Assembly (NCBI GenBank): GCA_023388385.1
Contig: JAEWGK010000016.1
Coordinates: forward strand, 1-10,233
DNA from: Actinomycetes bacterium
GTDB lineage: Bacteria; Actinomycetota; Actinomycetes; Mycobacteriales; Mycobacteriaceae
Direction of reading: 5' to 3'
DNA length: 10,233 nt
Part shown: piece by piece, positions 8,859 through 10,233 of the stretch
Position numbering within the stretch: the stretch's first letter is position 1
Layout: every line of letters begins with the position of its first letter
Translations under genes and position numbers: made by a program
The notes under the pieces: generated by a model
Seen by the model: the letters and a program-made list of their open reading frames with translations, nothing else
What the model was told of the DNA's origin: nothing
Database searches by the model: none

Positions 8859-9406
8859 CCGCCGAACGCGCGGGCGCCGGCCTCCCAGACGGCGTCCGCA
8901 TCCTCGGGGCGCGCGCCCTCCTGCGTTATCTCCGCGGTGACCAGGCCGTGGGCGAACGCCCACATGGCCAGGCCCGCGGCCCGGTCGCCCCCTGCGGCCT
9001 CCTGGAACGCGGTGATGACGTCGAGCTCCCCCTCCCCCGGCTCGGCGCGCAGCACGGTGCGGCCGCGGGCCAGCAGCAGGTAGCCGTGCGGCTCCGCCAG
9101 CGCCGCGGAGCGGTAGGCGCGCAGCAGCGAACTTACCGTGGCCTCGCGTCCCCACGCCTCCGACAGGGCGCCGGCCAGGCGGCCCTTCGTCTCCTCGAGC
9201 AGCAGCGTGTACAGCTCCTGCTTGCCGGAGATGTGCTTGTACAGCGATGGCGCCTTCACACCCAGACGGGCGGCCAGCCGGCGCATGCTCACCGACTCCC
9301 AGCCCGACTCCCGCAGCATCGCGCGCGCCTCTCCCAGGATGCGGTGCACGTGGGGCGTCGTGTCCCCGGCCGATCCTTGCCCGGTCGCGGATATGATGTC
9401 GGTCAC
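8855..9406 (-). CDS. TetR/AcrR-family transcriptional regulator
   Basis: A 183-residue helical repressor-type protein. The N-terminal helix-turn-helix lies at about residues 22-66, with [12 protein letters not shown] (39-50) followed by the recognition part [14 protein letters not shown] (52-65), a typical TetR sequence. The C-terminal ligand domain has a MWAFAHGLV segment (148-156) like that of the WHG-type TetR C-terminal domains. I chose GTG 9406: the only longer start is a TTG at 9448 with no binding site. TACCTT (9418-9413) ends 6 nt before the GTG, so the mRNA may be leaderless. An inverted repeat (9440-9455) upstream may be its operator. The ligand is unknown. Likely targets are itself, the split-barrel gene upstream or the nearby transporter; this is a guess from position. 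Confidence 0.9.
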   Translation of the reverse strand: MTDIISATGQGSAGDTTPHVHRILGEARAMLRESGWESVSMRRLAARLGVKAPSLYKHISGKQELYTLLLEETKGRLAGALSEAWGREATVSSLLRAYRSAALAEPHGYLLLARGRTVLRAEPGEGELDVITAFQEAAGGDRAAGLAMWAFAHGLVTAEITQEGARPEDADAVWEAGARAFGG

Positions 9407-9412
9407 ACGCAA

Positions 9413-9418
9413 AAGGTA
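9413..9418 (-). promoter_or_regulatory. Candidate -10 box of leaderless tetR
   Basis: TACCTT on the minus strand fits TAnnnT and ends 6 nt before GTG 9406. No Shine-Dalgarno sequence is present. A further TAnnnT (TACGGT, 9435-9430) lies just upstream and would give a leader of about 18 nt. Confidence 0.4.
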
Positions 9419-9439
9419 GCGCAGATCACACCGTAGCGG

Positions 9440-9455
9440 TAGGTCCAACCACCTA
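9440..9455. promoter_or_regulatory. Candidate TetR-family operator
   Basis: Inverted repeat TAGGT-N6-ACCTA (16 bp), 34 bp upstream of the chosen tetR start and within the 79-bp gap to the split-barrel gene. Its size and place fit an autoregulatory TetR operator overlapping the promoter. The half-sites are only 5 bp, so chance cannot be excluded. Confidence 0.4.
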
Positions 9456-9485
9456 TCGCGCGCCTCGGCGCCCGGGACACAACAC

Positions 9486-9929
9486 CTAGTAGCGCTCCGG
9501 CTCCTCGCCGAGGTGGAACCGGCGGCCGGAGATGGACTCCGGGCGGATCTCGACGTAGTTGTACTTCAGCGTCGGCAGCCACGGGTGCAGCGGCAGCTCG
9601 TCAGCCTTCCGGATGTCCTCCGTGGAGATCAGGGCGCGGGCGCGGCCCTTGACGATGACGCTCCAGGCCTCGCCCGTCTCAAAATCCGCGAAGTCGGTCT
9701 CGAACAGGACGTCGTCGTTGAGGGTGAGGCTGAAGAGCTTGGAGCCCTCCGCCGTGCGGAAGACGATGCGCTCCCCGTCGACGACGAAGTTGAGGGGAAA
9801 CAGGTCCATGTCGTCCTTGCGCCGAACGACGAGGCGGCCCAGGGAGTTGGTGGCCATCAGCTCGAGGGACTCGTCCTCGGTCAACTGGACGACGGGATCG
9901 GTGTCGTTCGTGTCAGTCATGGCCCCCAT
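9486..9929 (-). CDS. Pyridoxamine 5'-phosphate oxidase-like (split-barrel flavin-binding) protein
   Basis: A 147-residue protein of the FMN/F420-type split-barrel fold, closest in pattern to the Pyridox_ox_2 group (NimA-like). Visible: LGRLVV at 30-35, PLNFVVDGERIVFRTAEGSK at 45-64 (the paired strands that bind the cofactor in this fold), WSVIVKGRA at 89-97, and a C-terminal IRPESISGRRF at 128-138. The exact substrate is unknown, and many members are uncharacterised oxidoreductases or flavin carriers. ATG 9929 is chosen because a -10 box (TAGGGT, 9945-9940) places the start of transcription about 2-4 nt upstream; ATG 9920 would remove three residues. It precedes tetR by 79 bp on the same strand and may be co-transcribed with or regulated by it. 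Confidence 0.88.
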   Translation of the reverse strand: MGAMTDTNDTDPVVQLTEDESLELMATNSLGRLVVRRKDDMDLFPLNFVVDGERIVFRTAEGSKLFSLTLNDDVLFETDFADFETGEAWSVIVKGRARALISTEDIRKADELPLHPWLPTLKYNYVEIRPESISGRRFHLGEEPERY

Positions 9930-9939
9930 TGTTCCACCA

Positions 9940-9945
9940 ACCCTA
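9940..9945 (-). promoter_or_regulatory. -10 box of the split-barrel gene, near-leaderless
   Basis: TAGGGT on the minus strand, the same hexamer as before nadE, ends 10 nt before ATG 9929. A start 6-8 nt after the box would leave a leader of only 2-4 nt. No conserved -35 was found. Confidence 0.45.
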
Positions 9946-10034
9946 CGGCGGCGTCAGGTGCCATGCCCCCTCTGACATCCGACGGAATCCCCGCCGCGCC
10001 GGCCCGGCGTGGCGCGGGGACGGACACCAGGCAC

Positions 10035-10066
10035 CGTCGTCACGCGCGACGGCCGCGGCGACGACG
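10035..10066 (-). repeat. GC-rich inverted repeat downstream of tRNA-Ala
   Basis: CGTCGTC (10035-10041) and GACGACG (10060-10066) form a 7-bp stem over an 18-nt GC-rich loop, directly after the larger hairpin at 10069-10101. A further imperfect GC hairpin is at about 9991-10021. The stretch between the split-barrel gene and the tRNA holds no gene that I can support. Confidence 0.4.
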
Positions 10067-10068
10067 AA

Positions 10069-10101
10069 GGCGGCCCGCGGGGATGTCCCCGGCGGGCCGC
10101 C
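10069..10101 (-). terminator. Hairpin terminator after tRNA-Ala
   Basis: GGCGGCCCGC (10069-10078) pairs with GCGGGCCGCC (10092-10101), continuing to GGGG/CCCC with one bulged base and an ATGT loop: about 14 bp. It starts 9 nt after the 3' end of the tRNA. On the minus strand it is followed by TTCGTCG, so the T-tract is poor. Confidence 0.65.
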
Positions 10102-10110
10102 GTTTCCCGG

Positions 10111-10183
10111 TGGAGCTAACGGGACTCGAACCCGTGACCCCCACACTGCCAGTGTGGTGCGCTACCAGCTGCGCCATAGCCCC
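10111..10183 (-). tRNA. tRNA-Ala (anticodon GGC)
   Basis: The 73-nt minus-strand sequence starts GGGGCTATGGCGCAG and folds as a full cloverleaf. The acceptor stem is GGGGCTA/TAGCTCC with discriminator A73 and contains the G3-U70 wobble pair that identifies alanine tRNAs. The anticodon arm CCACA-CTGGCAG-TGTGG gives anticodon GGC (codons GCC/GCU). The T arm ACGGG-TTCGAGT-CCCGT is standard. The 3' CCA is not encoded; the bases after A73 read CCG. Confidence 0.97.
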
Positions 10184-10193
10184 TCATGCGGGA

Positions 10194-10214
10194 GCCGCCC
10201 GGCGACCGGGCGGC
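10194..10214. repeat. Hairpin immediately 5' of tRNA-Ala
   Basis: GCCGCCCGG (10194-10202) and CCGGGCGGC (10206-10214) form a perfect 9-bp stem with a 3-nt loop, 10 nt upstream of the tRNA's 5' end. It may end a gene that lies beyond the window edge or be a processing element. Neither strand shows a clear T-tract. Confidence 0.45.
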
Positions 10215-10233
10215 CCGCGTTTGCTCCGCCTAC

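Noticed and set aside
6249..9155. 968-codon open frame on the minus strand through rpmJ, the transporter and nadE
   Set aside because: It is a composite of shadows, very rich in R, A and G. Only its last 40 codons, rpmJ, are a real protein with its own start and ribosome binding site.
7853..9436. 527-codon plus-strand frame overlapping nadE and tetR
   Set aside because: Out of frame with nadE and antisense to tetR; arginine- and glycine-rich, with no recognisable domain.
9407..9448. TTG start at 9448 giving a 197-residue TetR protein
   Set aside because: TTG with no ribosome binding site at proper spacing; the added residues cross the promoter and the candidate operator. GTG 9406 with a -10 box 6 nt upstream is better.
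10220..10233. Possible 3' end of another tRNA at the window edge
   Set aside because: The minus-strand GTAGGCGGAGCA could be an acceptor strand, but too little sequence is left to show a T arm or any pairing.

Overview
The window is high-GC chromosomal DNA from an actinobacterium, most probably Corynebacterium or a close relative. The evidence is a class Ib ribonucleotide reductase (RNR) set arranged nrdH-nrdI-nrdE-nrdF, a cytochrome aa3 oxidase subunit I gene next to nrdF, a cysteine-free 40-residue L36 protein, a short ammonia-type NadE, TAnnnT -10 boxes and apparently leaderless genes. From memory, the order ctaD - nrdF - nrdE/I/H - rpmJ - nadE resembles the C. glutamicum chromosome. The species is not resolved.

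Layout. Positions 1-1312 hold the 5' three quarters of ctaD (minus strand, cut by the window edge). Positions 1313-1709 are intergenic, with a ctaD promoter and the hairpin that ends the nrd operon. Positions 1710-5893 (minus strand) are nrdH, nrdI, nrdE, nrdF, transcribed from high to low coordinates, with strong hairpins in the nrdH/nrdI and nrdI/nrdE gaps. Positions 5894-6248 are the nrd control region: two NrdR-box-like palindromes separated by 16 bp, a possible third, a -10 box overlapping one of them, and the rpmJ terminator. Positions 6249-6371 are rpmJ, with its own promoter near 6493-6521. Positions 6614-7990 (minus) are an MFS sugar-porter transporter, divergent from nadE (8019-8858, plus) across only 28 bp. 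nadE converges on a TetR-family regulator (8855-9406, minus), and one CTAG provides the stop codon of both. A split-barrel flavin-type protein gene (9486-9929, minus) lies upstream of tetR. A tRNA-Ala(GGC) gene (10111-10183, minus) closes the window, flanked by GC-rich hairpins.

How the genes work together. NrdE and NrdF reduce ribonucleoside diphosphates to deoxyribonucleotides. NrdH re-reduces NrdE, and NrdI is the flavodoxin needed to assemble the dimanganese-tyrosyl radical in NrdF. CtaD performs terminal oxygen reduction. NadE finishes NAD synthesis. The MFS transporter, the TetR regulator and the split-barrel protein have no ligand that can be named from sequence.

I see no mobile element, CRISPR array, phage gene, toxin-antitoxin pair or obviously new system. 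This is mostly housekeeping DNA, and the points of interest are regulatory: the NrdR operator cluster, the intercistronic hairpins, the leaderless starts and the shared stop codon. Very long open frames on the opposite strands are high-GC shadows and were left out.
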